This document shows positions 13,381 through 23,899 of a stretch of DNA of 64,000 nucleotides, piece after piece. The first letter of the stretch is position 1. The number at the start of each line of letters is the position of its first letter. The notes under the pieces were generated by a model. It had not been told where the DNA came from. It saw nothing but the letters and a program-made list of their open reading frames with translations, and searched no databases. Location of the stretch: assembly GCF_963678635.1 (NCBI RefSeq), contig NC_087063.1, forward strand, positions 40,624,759-40,688,758, given 5' to 3'. Both the position numbers and the translations under genes were made by a program. The DNA comes from Symsagittifera roscoffensis (Eukaryota; Xenacoelomorpha; Acoela; Convolutidae).

Positions 13381-13815
13381 CTCGAGGTATGTTGCTTCAA
13401 CCACGCTCGACCATTCTCAATGTATGTTTCGACCGCGCTCGACCGTTCTCGAGGTATGTTTCGACCGCGCTCGACCGTTCTCGAGGTATGTTTCGACCGC
13501 GCTCGACCGTTCTCGAGGTATGTTTCGATCGCGCTCGACCGTTCTCGAGGTATGTTTCGACCGCGCTCGACCATTCTCAATGTATGTTTCGACCGCGCTC
13601 GACCGTTCTCGAGGTATGTTTCGACCGCGCTCGACCGTTCTCGAGGTATGTTTCGACCGCGCTCGACCGTTCTCGAGGCATTTTTCGACCGCGCTCGACC
13701 ATTGTCGAGGCATGTTTCGACCGCGCTCGACCGTTCTCGAGGTATGTTTCGACCGCACTCGACCGTTCTCGAGGCATGTTTCGACCGCGCTCGACCGTTC
13801 TCGAGGCATGTTTCG
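13381..13815. repeat. GC-rich 32-bp minisatellite, about 13 copies
   Basis: The unit GTATGTTTCGACCGCGCT plus CGACCGTTCTCGAG repeats with an exact 32-bp step (for example starts at 13422, 13454, 13486). It contains CTCGAG and several CGACC/GCTCGA words. Because 32 is not a multiple of three and the unit lacks stops, long frames open in several frames on both strands at once, so the apparent 130-170 residue proteins are by-products of the repeat. Units differ by a few substitutions (ATTCTCAAT, GGCATG variants). Confidence 0.95.
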
Positions 13816-15219
13816 AAATTGTGCTCGACCGAAATCCCTTTCTCGACTTATTTTTTTTCGTTTTTGAAAGTCAAAACTTTAAGTGAGAACATCGACACGA
13901 AAAATAATAAATCACGTAATAAAAGTTTTTGATTAGTCAATTAGTCAAAGTTTGAAATTATATATCCAAGAAGGGGTTTTTGGTCGTTGGAATTATCAGT
14001 TAACCATCTCTCGTCAATCCAAAAAAAAATTAGGCATCCCCAATTTTGGTTTTTGCTTGTTGGTGTGGTTGTACCAACAAATATGCTACATTGCTCATCT
14101 AAATTATCTGTACAAACGAATAATTTTTGAAAATTAACATGTTTTTTTTTCAAATTGGGTTGATTGTAGCCTAAATTTTTTTTGGAAGAACTTGCTTAGA
14201 TTTTCAGCAGAAATAGTATGGTACCACTTATTTTGCAAAAATCGGGCCCAAATATCACTTTTGGCAATTTTTAGTCAATCCAAAATTACGCCGATATGAT
14301 TAGTTCAATTGCTGGCAAAAATGTCTCAGTGAGCCTCTAATGTAGACCAACAAAGTTTAAGGAGGGTATAATCTGCAAAAAATTGCGATTTAAATTCTTT
14401 CTAAATTAGAAACTTGTAGTTTATACGGAAAAAAAGACTATAATATTTTTTTTATACCAAAAGTGAGAAGATTATACCATCCTTTAACTTTGTTGGGTTA
14501 AATGAGGGGCTCACCGTGTGATATTTTGCCAGCACTTGAACTAGTAGCTCGGGCGTTATTTCTGATTAATTAAAAGTTTACAAAATTGATCGTTTTTGGG
14601 GCAAACCTTTGGGCCCCAAATCTTTTTTTGGCTAAAGTCATCTATTTGACTATTTGAGAAAAGTGTTTTTCGATTCTCATGATTTATTCGTTGGTCCGGA
14701 TAACTTGAATCTGCACTGTTATCTGTTCAATCAGATAGTACAGACTGTACGTCTTCAAATCAATCGCTCGCTGACTGGAGAAGTTCGCGCCGGAGGTTGA
14801 TGATTTTGCACAAAAGAGGGTCTTTGTCCAGCAACCTTCCATAATTTTATCCACGTTCGAGTTTGGGCTCGGTGATAGACCCCGTTGAGTGTATACCCGG
14901 TCGAGGTTTGCGATTTGTGTTTCGACCGAGGCGGATCGAACATATATCAGAGTTCGAACAAAAATCCATATAGCTTCGGCTCAGTGTTCCTTTTCACCTC
15001 TCACAAATACAGTCAGATGTGTACCATGCAACAAGGCTGGGGATATAGTGACACAACGATTGTATCATGACATTGAAGTTCCTGGTTTCACGGTCAGTGC
15101 GTGAGACTGTCGCAGAAGATGTAAATACCAATGGCAGGATTGGTCAGAGATTCTGGCTGAACGCTGGCTGAATTGAGCGCGGATGTTTGATAATCAAGCC
15201 GTCAAAGGTAAACTTGAAA
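13816..15219. other. unannotated stretch with a GC-richer block
   Basis: Mostly AT-rich. A GC-richer block at about 14750-14950 has short frames on both strands and repeats the word GTTTCGACCG found in the minisatellite, but no protein family is recognised. Confidence 0.35.
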
Positions 15220-15735
15220 CAAAACTGCTCTTATCAAGGCGAAGCCATGAATGTTCCGATTGCCTTTTAAGGTTTATGGAGTAGTGTGTGTCTCAACTGA
15301 AATGATGAGTTTTTAAAAAGAAGAATTATTTTTATGTAGATTGTTTTGTGAAAAACCATCCCTCAACACGCTTTGTAAAAAGAATCTGATAACTTTTGCT
15401 TGTGGTAAAAAAATAGATTAATTAGCATACCTCAATTCAATTTGGAACGACTTCTAGACGGACTAAACTTTCGCTTACTCGTTGAAAGCACTTAATATAT
15501 CGCCCGCTAATTACGCCAAACTTGCCAAATTGGCAGTATTTAAAACACCATTACTTTCAAAATATGATCAGAGGTGAGCTATTTTTTTTGAGACCAGGAC
15601 AACAATACCTTTTGACTGATATGAAAAAACTCCATCAAAAACTGCCAGCTCAAAAGTGGAAATAGGTCTGGAGAAATAAAACCACCCGAGCAGAAGTACT
15701 GTGCAACTTTCTTCAAAATTCGGAGTAATAATCAA
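15220..15735 (+). repeat. fourth copy of the CTGCTCGTAT repeat family
   Basis: Starts CAAAACTGCTCTTAT, then ATGTTCCGATTGCC, and follows the same block order as the copies at 9.95-11.36 kb, including the ACACGC block, a decayed central palindrome and the CCGAGCA end. Confidence 0.8.
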
Positions 15736-15995
15736 TCAAAAACAAGAAAACTTACTTAAAACCACGCAAAGCATGTACAAATTTTTGACGATATATTAAG
15801 CAACTAGGACTCTAAAATCAACTGCAACTACACCTAACTAAAAAAAATTATGCATTGAAACGGCCCAACATCAGTGTTTTTACTTCCTAGACTAAAATTA
15901 TTGTTGCTGAATCTGATTGGCTAAAAAGCCAATCAAAGTCAATCCAGAATGGTTCGTAATTTTCATTTATTCAAACTTTCAAGCAGATAAAATAA
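15736..15995. other. short unannotated gap between repeats
   Basis: No feature seen apart from a small inverted word, TTGGCTAAAAAGCCAA, near 15920. Confidence 0.4.
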
Positions 15996-16032
15996 CAAGA
16001 CTGCTCGTAATACGGCAACGCCTTGAATGGAT
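15996..16032 (+). repeat. 5' stub of the CTGCTCGTAT repeat family
   Basis: Only the first ~37 bases (CAAGACTGCTCGTAA ... CCTTGAATG) match the family before the sequence diverges next to the direct repeat at 16035. Confidence 0.7.
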
Positions 16033-16052
16033 TAAAAACAATGGATTTTAAT

Positions 16053-16910
16053 CAGGGGCGGATCTAGGATTGTCTCGGGGAGGGAATTTCTAAAAAAAAT
16101 TCCGAAAATTTTGTTTGATCTTTTTTTTAGGTCGACCAAATTGATATTCCGAGCATCCCAGAACACTATAAAGACACTTTTGTTACGAAAAAAGTTTTTC
16201 CAAAGGAAATTTTTTTGAAAAAAAAATTAAAATCTGTTTCATTACGAGACCAAACTGTGCACTGGATAGGCGCACAATTTTGTGTCTGTATGTCCTTGGA
16301 TTCCAGAAATTAATCTTTTAACATGTTCCAAAACGTAAATGGATTCCACTTACTTACAAAGTTTCCGTGGATTCCGCGTTCAAATAACTGTAACGTAAAA
16401 TTTGTCGGCACATTTGTTGCTTCGCGGATTCCGCAACAAGCGAATATAGCTAGTTGTTCTGGATTCCGCAACTGTAAGTGGAATCCGCAAATGTAAGTAG
16501 AATCCGCAAATGTAAGTGAGGTCCGCAAATTCGCCTATTTTTGGAGCAATTTTGAGCGCTACAGTTTTTTAGGTATTTGTTTGTGGAATCCAAAACAGCA
16601 AAAAAGATCAAAGAAAAGTAGCAATGTTGCGGATTCCGCGACAAATCTGATTTTGGCCTGTTACGGAATCCGCTTACAATGCACATAATGCACATTTTGG
16701 GCTCGTAATGTTTTGAGCACTTTTTTGAAAAGTTTGACCAAAAAATTGGGTTTTTTCGGCGCAAGCTCCTCTTCAAAGTTAGTTAATTTTGGCGTTTGGT
16801 CGGCTCTAAAACGGTTGTCATAAGATAATACCAATGGGAGGACTCTTTGGTTTTCAAGAGGGAGGCATCCTCCCCCTTCCCCGTCCCCATCCCCCCTCTA
16901 AATCCGCCCC
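16053..16910. mobile_element. hAT-like non-autonomous element with GGGGCGGAT inverted ends
   Basis: The left end reads CAGGGGCGGATCTAGG and the reversed right end reads GGGGCGGATTTAG, forming a ~13-bp imperfect terminal inverted repeat of the CAGGGGCGGAT type common in hAT-derived elements. No transposase is present. Internal words (GTTTGACCAAAAAATT, GGCGTTTGGTCGGCTCTAA, GGATGTCA/GGTTGTCA) recur at 45.1-45.6 kb, confirming a dispersed family. The element's own length is about 390 bp once the nested element at 16240-16710 is removed. An 8-bp target duplication is not evident. Confidence 0.6.
16240..16710. mobile_element. non-autonomous DNA element with CATTACGAG inverted ends
   Basis: The left end is CATTACGAGACCAAACTGTG and the reversed right end is CATTACGAGCCCAAAATGTG, a terminal inverted repeat of about 24 bp. 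The interior is built from many copies of GGATTCCGCAA / TTGCGGAATCC words in both orientations and of AAATGTAAGTGGAATCCGC. There is no transposase. It sits inside the hAT-like element; the copy of that element at 45.1-45.6 kb lacks it and so shows the empty site. Confidence 0.85.
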
Positions 16911-16954
16911 GATGATAATTAATTTTAAATTTCATAAAACAATGGATTTTAATC

Positions 16955-17163
16955 GAATTGGTACATCACTTCGTTGTCTGTGGGCGACATTTTAATTGGT
17001 TATTTTGACAACATTTTATACCACAAAAGTTCATTGTATTTGATTTTTTTTCAAGATTGGGAAAGCTTCCGCATGAAACATCAATTTGAAATTTAGTTGA
17101 ATATCATTATCAAAAACATAACGAGCAAACACTGGATGTTCGGCAAGTTTCCAGTTGTATTGT
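16955..17163. other. 3' flank or UTR of the host gene
   Basis: On the minus strand this follows the predicted stop at 17164. An ATTAAA-type polyadenylation word lies near 16992-16998 on that strand. A minus frame continues through 17031 if exon 3 is read in another phase. Confidence 0.4.
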
Positions 17164-19360
17164 TCAAGGTTCAGGTGGCAAACTTGATCTCTTCCAGACT
17201 GGTAGAAGATATTCCACCGAGTAACCAGCGGGGAATCTGAAAAACGCAGTTGTTTGTGGTTTTTAGTACAAAATAAATAAAAACAGCTAAACGGTCTATT
17301 AAGCATTATACAACGATAGGTTCTTGTATAGGCATTTAAAGCATTATAAAATGAAAATTCAGCTATTTTTGAGACAAAAAATTGATATTACCTCAAATCA
17401 TTTACTTTTAACTGTTCGATGTTTCTTGTTTTGGTTTTCCCGACAGGGAGCAAACCCAATAATGTATTTGAAAAAAAAACGAAAACATCAACTATTAATG
17501 CACCTTGGGAAGTCCCTGGCCCAGGTGAGATCCATCACAGTCGGCTGGCAGGGTCCGAAGTCCACCTGTTCCACCTCCTCTGGCTCGGACACTGGGCTGG
17601 GAGGGAGAGGTTCTGGGGTGGGGACTCTGGAGAGGGTGTGCGTGGAGGAAGGGGTGGACTGGCCTGATGCCATGAAGTCAGTGGAGAATAGGGCATTCCT
17701 CCTCTCCAGTTTGCGGGACACGCCTCTAGTGTCTGTGTAGTCCACTGAAACCAATATTTGGAATCCCAATGGAATAAAAAGGAGAAATTTTTGTTCTGTG
17801 TTCAGGCAAGTAGATAAATGGGTTCTTTATTTGCAATTGGAAACTGGGTTTCTGATCTTTAATAGTTTAGAGGATCTCTATTAGCTTTTGAAACTAACTG
17901 GGTTCTCGAAACAGAGGAGATAGTTTTGTTCTGATAAGGTTACAAGTTACAACTTGCAGGTAAGCCGGCCATTTTCAGACAAATCTGCAAGGCAAAAATA
18001 TAATAAAATCAAGCACAACGTTTAAAAATGATCTCGCTATAACTTACTTTCTCTCAATTCTTTTTTAGAAAAAAAACATACGTGGGTTGAATGGTTCCAC
18101 GTAATAGATGCCCTGATCGTCCAATTTGGTCACGCCTTTTCCAGCATCGATCCTCTGTTTTCTCATCCTCTTTCTCCTGTACTTTTCAGGTAGGTAATTT
18201 GTCACCTTCTGATCGAAACACTCGATATCTTTTGACCTGTTCACCTTCAGTTTCAACTGTTGACTTATCTCGCCTGAAGCTAGTTTTTCTTTGATCTCAG
18301 AGCGACGGAACTGTGGAAACATCCTTTGGACTAGCGGAATAGCGTACAAGGTCATCGCCGTTTCGTCGATATCAGGATGTTTGTTATGGTACGCTATGAA
18401 GTTATTGAACTGTTTTACGTTTTTAATGCACTCCCCGCATAAGTTGGGGCCTAAGACGTCGCAACATTGGCGTGATAAGTCGTTCACAACAGCTGCCAAG
18501 TCCTCGTTCAGAATACTTTCCATTCTTTTGCATGGTTTCACACTTTCAAAAGCACCTTTACCTCGTCGCCCTCCACCGGATGTTAGTGCGTGATGATACA
18601 TACCGGTAGTACTCGTTTTATACGAATGCGCCGTTCGCTCCGATCTATTTGTGGCAGTGGGATCAATTTCCGAGTTGTCCTCGACATTACTAAAAATAGA
18701 CGCGACAGACGAAGGCCGAGCTCCGGGTGTTGTCGAACCGTTTTGATTCGTGTAGCTTCCCGTCATCACTCGGTTGCGCACGACTTGCATTGCCGAGTTT
18801 GGTCGTCCCTGATTGGTTGGCGAGGATGATCGTCGACTGCTATCTCGAATTGTTGCACTCTGTCGCCTGTTAAATGTTTTATTCATGTTTTGGTTTTCCA
18901 AAGCTAAAGTTGTCAAACTTGCTAAACAGCTTTTTGACATACTGTCGATCAACTCGAATCGACTTTTTGTTCTAGAATGTTCCAATTCAAAATCAATAGA
19001 CTCAAACATATCACCAAAATGGAGTTCGTCGTTTTCTGAATCTGATTCGTAACCTGTCGTCGTTTCGTCATCTCGGTAATTTCCGACGATTGTGTCCGGG
19101 CGGCTAGCAGTCCCAAAGTTAGACCTAGTATCTTCAAACCTCACCGATGTAGCCGATTTTCTCAAAGTGTTCGCTAGTTTAGCTGAATGTGGCTTATTAG
19201 CCGAAGAAATTCTTTGTTGTGTTGTTTTTGGACGCCTGAGATCGACCGAGAATGGCCGTTTTGTTTGGCTGTTTGGAGGCTTTGTCTGGAATACTTTGAC
19301 CCGACTGGGTTTCAGGCGACCTCTGTTGAAATTTTCAAGGGATGTTTCATAAGCAAACAT
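17164..19360 (-). CDS. host gene, three exons, ~530-residue protein of unknown function
   Basis: Exon 1 is 19360-18082 (426 codons plus one base), exon 2 is 17744-17504 and exon 3 is 17236-17164. Junctions are GTATGT...TTTCAG and GTGCAT...TTTCAG, and phases 1 and 2 match across both introns. The ATG at 19360 is chosen because the frame upstream has no ATG. The N-terminal half is low-complexity, Ser/Thr/Arg-rich, with repeated RP(F/N/S)S motifs (KRPFSVDLRRP, GRPNSAMQ, ARPSSVAS) and an acidic patch (ESDSENDE). A more ordered, Cys-containing segment follows (SRQCCDVLGPNLCGECIKNV to LVQRMFPQFRRSEIKEKL), then a basic run (KYRRKRMRKQR). Exon 2 is Pro/Glu-rich (TPEPLPPSPVSEPEEVEQ) and visibly GC-richer than exon 1. 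No signal peptide or membrane segment is seen. RPxS-rich proteins are frequent in cilia and the cytoskeleton, but I do not recognise this one. Exon 3 is the least certain part. Confidence 0.7.
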
Positions 19361-19897
19361 AATGACACAAAATAATTCGAAATTATGCAGCAAAAAAAAT
19401 CATTGAAAAATCGTCGAATATATTTTTAAGCGTTCAATTAATCGCTTGAATAACGTTTACATGAAACGTCTTTTTATTTTATGACAGTTTCTGAGAGTGC
19501 GTTTTACACGCATCATCATTTTCAATAGTTTAATGCAGTGTATTAAAGTAAATTGAAAACTCATTGATAGACTTTAGCCGAATCAAAAAAGCAATGTAGG
19601 TGGTGTCATAAAATCAATAGCAGCAAGTTTAAAATTAGCAGTTATGGAAAACATCTTTTTAAAATTCCGCGCCTTTTTATCTCTCACCCCTCATCTCTTT
19701 ACATCGCATGTTTTCACCCCGCTCCTAATACCTTTTAGCAGTATTTTTCACCCCAATTAGTTATACCTCAAAATACGGTAAGAGATAGGTTTTAAGATGT
19801 TGAAAGATAATATAAGAAGACAAGAAAGCGTGATCAAAATGATGTTCTTCAGCTCCATACCTCATGAAATCGGCGTGGAAGCATGTAAGCATGTGGT
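19361..19897. other. upstream flank of the host gene
   Basis: Likely holds the promoter and 5' UTR of the minus-strand gene. No TATA box or other element could be fixed. A CTCACCCC-rich patch lies near 19680-19755. Confidence 0.35.
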
Positions 19898-20036
19898 CCC
19901 GTATCAAAACAAAATTTATAGATAATTTTATTGGGATTTTTTCGTTTTTTTTTAGTTAGTAAGAGGGGAGACTGAATTGGTTGACCGGACAGTTAAAAAA
20001 GCAGAGCCAGTAAAAAAAGGTAAAAATATTCCTGAG

Positions 20037-20400
20037 TGACTGTACTCATAGAGTAATTTCAGATAAAGTACACCTACTGCTCGTCACGCTATCTTATTTT
20101 CGGCCGGATAGATTCGTGCAACTTCTTAGTCTAATACCGATCTTAATCTTACTCTTATATCTCCTAGTCTCAATAGATCTAGTGTATACTGGTTTATGCG
20201 AGTTAGTTGCCAGAAGGAGAACAACTGTATTCTAAGTAATATTCAATTTGTTCTGGTGCTGAAACTACAAGTAGTTTCAGCACTTACAAATAAGTCCAAA
20301 TGTTAGAGATGGAATATGATTGGTAAGTTATAATAATTTTATAGTGATATTCCATCATAAAAACAATTGGTCTATAAATCCTAGTTTAAAACTGGTTCCA
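20037..20400 (-). repeat. element A, 3' LTR (left end)
   Basis: About 364 bp, aligned with the two LTRs of element B. It begins (plus strand) TGACTGTACTCATAGAG and ends ACTGGTTCCA. On the minus strand the conserved word ATATAAGAG is a fair TATA box for the element. The ends were set by comparison with element B; no target duplication was identified. Confidence 0.6.
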
Positions 20401-21793
20401 CCCATCTGGGGCTTAGAGAATTTTTAGTTTATAATTGTTTGATGTAGTGAAGGACGGGTGATGTAGTTTCTTTTTAACTTGGGAGCATTGATTTCTTCGA
20501 GAAAGGAGAAGTGTGGCTGTTTGTCTTTGACCGAAGAAGATTGTTATGTTCGTGTTTCTTGATGGGTCTCGTTGATCGTGGTAGTCTTGGGTGATTGTGT
20601 CAAGACTATTGATCGATGTAATGATGTATCGATTTCGTTAAGTTTAGAGCGAGACTACGTGCAGGGTGAAGTTTGACTTTTCCGTGTGAAATGGCAAAGA
20701 CTAGAATTGTTACGTGTAGCCAACATCGAGATGGCCATTGGTTTGGTTCAATGGTTTTCCTTTGCTGCGATGTTGAGTCCATACTTTAAATCTTTTGAGG
20801 GTAGTGACTTCAGGCAGCAAATCGAATATATTTGCCATTCTGAAGTTGGAATGTGATTAACTTGTCGTCTCCTTTGCTGCTCGCTCCTTGGGCTCTAAGA
20901 AATCTATACATACTGCATTTAGGGTTTACATAAAAATTACCTTTTTTTGTTAATTGAATTTTACTTATGATTTGTTATTAATTGTTATCGCAAAAGCGTT
21001 TTACTTTAGTTCGGTTATTTTTTAAGAGTTGCTCACACTAGAGCAAATCTTGCCAAACAAAATGTGTATCATCACAAAGCGTGGTGTAGCATGCTCAGGA
21101 CGTCCCTCTGGTTGATGAGGACAGGAGTGGGGTATTTTTTTATGGTCTCTTTGTGCAGAGTCTCTTTTTGTGTTCAAACTTTTGTTTCATTTTTATTGCT
21201 TGTTTTTCTCTTTTGTGTTTTTTAGTTTTGGTCTTTTTTTCAAAAAAAGAATCTTTTGGCTTGGGTTGCTTTTTCGGTCTTTTTGTGCTTTACTTGATTG
21301 TGGTAAGACTTGGAAGTGGTCTTCAAAAGAAAAATTTATCCAGTTTTAATCTGGTTTTAATCTGGTTTGAGTACCGTGGGTTTTTCTTTCTTAGTCATGC
21401 TATTAGTTTGTGGTTTTGTGACGTTAGTAAGCTGCGTTGGTTGTTTCAGTTTACTGTATGATTTCTTCTAACCGGGTTAAATTAAAATTCAAAACGTGTG
21501 AAAACTAGTTAGAAATGTTATCAGTGAAAGTTAAAACTTAAAGTTCATTATTTAAACAATTCTTCGTGGGCGAGCTGTACGATTTTGGACAGAGTGTGTA
21601 ATTTATGGGCGAGTGATTGATTCAAATTTATAAAAAAAAAAACGTCATGTACGCTTTCATTTCTACTGCAGTTTGTTAAATGGAGTTTTAAATTTCCTGA
21701 AAAGAATTTTCAATTTTGTTATTCATTTTTCCCGTATCAAAACAAAATTCTTTAAATAACTTTAAAGTTTAGAGTTTTGTATTTAATTTCTAG

Positions 21794-22081
21794 TTACTAA
21801 GAGGGGAGACTGAATTGGTTGACCGGACAGTTAAAAAACAGAGCCAGATAAAGAAGAAAAAAATTCTTGAGTTATGTACTAGTGACTGTACTCATAGAGT
21901 AATTTCAGATAAGGTACACCGTCTGCTCGTCACGCTATCCTATTTTCGGCCGGATAGATTCGTACAACTTCTTAGCCTAATACCACTCTTAATCTTACTC
22001 TTATATCTCCTAGTTTCAATATATCTAAGGTATACTGGATTATGCGAGTTAGTTGCCAGAAGGAGAACAACTATATTTTAA
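21794..22081 (+). other. plus-strand open frame with a membrane-anchor-like end, antisense to element A
   Basis: A frame of about 95 codons opens after a TTTCTAG acceptor-like site. It contains a charged part (basic KKKK run), then PDRFVQLLSLIPLLILLL-type hydrophobic residues and a short basic tail ending RRRTT-I-F before the stop. The membrane and tail portion is also open in the copy near 20050-20235. Differences between the two copies are often synonymous or conservative. It lies on the strand opposite to the retroelement genes, so it may be a chance frame inside an LTR or a captured host exon. Confidence 0.3.
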
Positions 22082-22445
22082 GTTTTATTCAATTTGTTCT
22101 GGTGCTGAAACTACGAGTAATTTCAGCACTTGAAAATAATTGTAAATGTTAGAGATAGAATATGATTGGTTAGTTATTGCGTTATTGTATTTATACTTAC
22201 TCATCCTCGGCAAAAAATCCATTTGGGAAAATATTGTGAATAGTGTCCGATGATGTTAGAAGTTTAGCAAGTAAGCGGTTGATATATTTAGTTTGCAATA
22301 GAGGCCATAGGAGTTTAAGTGCTTTGATGATCTTTTGCTCTTCACTACTTGGTGAGATTTCGTGCGGAGTGTTTTAGATTAGATTAAAATTTTTATGGTT
22401 ATAGTTAGTGTTGTGAATTTATTCCAGGATTGGGACTTCAACGGG

Positions 22446-23720
22446 CTATATATTTTCGTGAGGGACAATTAGTGCACAGGATTCATCAGTGTTGAAAGTT
22501 TTCGTTAGTGGGCAAAATATATACATTTGTCGCATAGCGTCGTAATTTCTGATGTTATGTCTTTGCATGTTAGTGTCTTTTATACAGTATGTGAAATTAA
22601 AGAAGAAGGGTGAAGTATATTTAGAGTTAATGAATTGAAATCGATGTTGCAGTTTTCTTGATGGTGTATTAGTTGTGTAATGGTGTTGGAAAAATTTATA
22701 ATAATGGTATGTTTGAGTTTGGTTTGTGCGTAGCATTAATTGATGTGAATAGTGTAAGTCGCATTCGTTTGGTGTTAGAAAATTGAAAGTTAGTGAAAAA
22801 TGGTTAAATGGTCGTAGGTTTTTGTGTCGCAAAGTGCTGTAGATATAACATGATCAATTTTTTTTATTCATGGAGTTGATGTCAAATACATATTGAGATC
22901 TTATGAAAAATATTTCAGTTAGTTGGGGGTTAGCGTTAGTATCCTCTTCTAAAAGGGTATATTCCATATATCGTGCAATGGCGTGATCATAATGGTTAAC
23001 GGAAAATCGGTTTGCTTTTTGAGCAGTGAATCTATTTAGTGTTTGGGGTAGTCCAATGGTTGTGAATTGCTTTTCATGAAGTGCGGCGGTTAAGTGATAT
23101 AATCGAGTGTGACACAATTCATTGTCGTCTGGTTTAATATATAATGTGAGTGATAATGGGTTACTGAAATGATAATATGAGGTCGATGAAAGTGTGGGAA
23201 ACAAGTCATGTTCATAAACGTAAGTTCGTTGATCGTTGTTAGTATTTGTTTGATAGTAGGTTTACTGAGGAATAAATGGTAAGCACATTTGAAGGAATTC
23301 TTTTCTGTTAGTTTGAAGTGGGTGAACTGAAAACGTTCGAGGTGGTTGAGGGCTAGGAGGCATTTGGGCATTGGGATGTTTACGTTTAAATACTCGGTGG
23401 GCTCGGGTTTCTTCAGTAGTGGATGCGGGGTTGGAGGATTCGGAGGATGTCATGGTTTGTGATAGATGATGAATTGTTAGTATGTTGGGGTTTTGAAGTT
23501 TGTGTTTTAGGGTTATAAAATTATCAAATTTATTCTCGAGTTCTTCATCAGTGTGGCTAGCGGGGTCAGGTGGGTCACTGGTCATTGAGGAGAAAATTGA
23601 GGTTGCATCAGTGTAGGAAGAAGGGGCTGGGGAAGGTTTATCGAGAATTTGGGGTATGGAGTGGTTGAAAGAGGGGTTGGGAAAAAGAGGATGAGCTAGA
23701 CTCGGAGTCTGCGAATTCAT
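22446..23720 (-). pseudogene. element A accessory frame (unknown function)
   Basis: This frame lies between the envelope-like region and the 3' end of the element. The N-terminal part is Pro/Ser/Thr-rich (MNSQTPSLAHPLFPNPSF), the middle has an EELENKFDNFI acidic-amphipathic stretch, and later parts show AQKANRFSVNHYDHAIARYM and PFNHFSLTFNFLTPNE. Matching words occur in order in element B (AQKANRFS-NHYDHA, FNHFALKFNFRTPNE), which indicates a real ancestral protein. No known retroviral accessory or enzyme family is recognised. It is a decayed copy. Confidence 0.6.
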
Positions 23721-23899
23721 CTTGGGTTTCAGTACCAGAGCTCCAAAATAGGTTCTTCTAGTATCAAAATAGGTTCTTCTAGAAAGTGTGTTATCAAAAT
23801 GTACTCACCTTTTGTAGATTTTGGGGATTATTTTGTAACATCTTTTGTCTTCAAATACGTATAATGTGATAGTTTTTTCGTACTTGTGTAATTACATAA

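Larger units (their letters stand above)
16035..16954. repeat. 19-bp direct repeats bracketing a nested insertion
   Basis: AAAACAATGGATTTTAATC occurs at 16035-16053 and again at 16936-16954. The interval between contains the hAT-like element and a further ~25 bases. Confidence 0.8.
19898..22175. repeat. direct repeat, period 1833 bp, at the left edge of element A
   Basis: The sequence from 19898 (CCCGTATCAAAACAAAAT) through the LTR-like part to about 20335 recurs from 21731 to about 22175. Each copy has a ~140 bp block with a pyrimidine run and AG, then AGAGGGGAGACTG and TTGACCGGACAGTTAAAAA, followed by the LTR-like part. Element B lacks the second copy at the matching place. The copies are roughly 90% alike by eye. 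Confidence 0.85.

Noticed and set aside
13377-13932. Overlapping 130-170 residue frames in several frames on both strands
   Set aside because: They are produced by a stop-free 32-bp repeat unit that cycles all frames; there is no start context, splice site or conservation to prefer one.
14755-15104. Short frames in a GC-richer block
   Set aside because: No family resemblance and no consistent exon boundaries.
17324-17740. Plus-strand frame of 138 residues
   Set aside because: It is the complement of exon 2 of the minus-strand host gene, whose splice sites and phases fit much better.
18065-18081. Host exon 1 reading through into RMFFF and a stop
   Set aside because: The sequence at the point of extension is a good GTATGT donor, and the next exon continues in phase.
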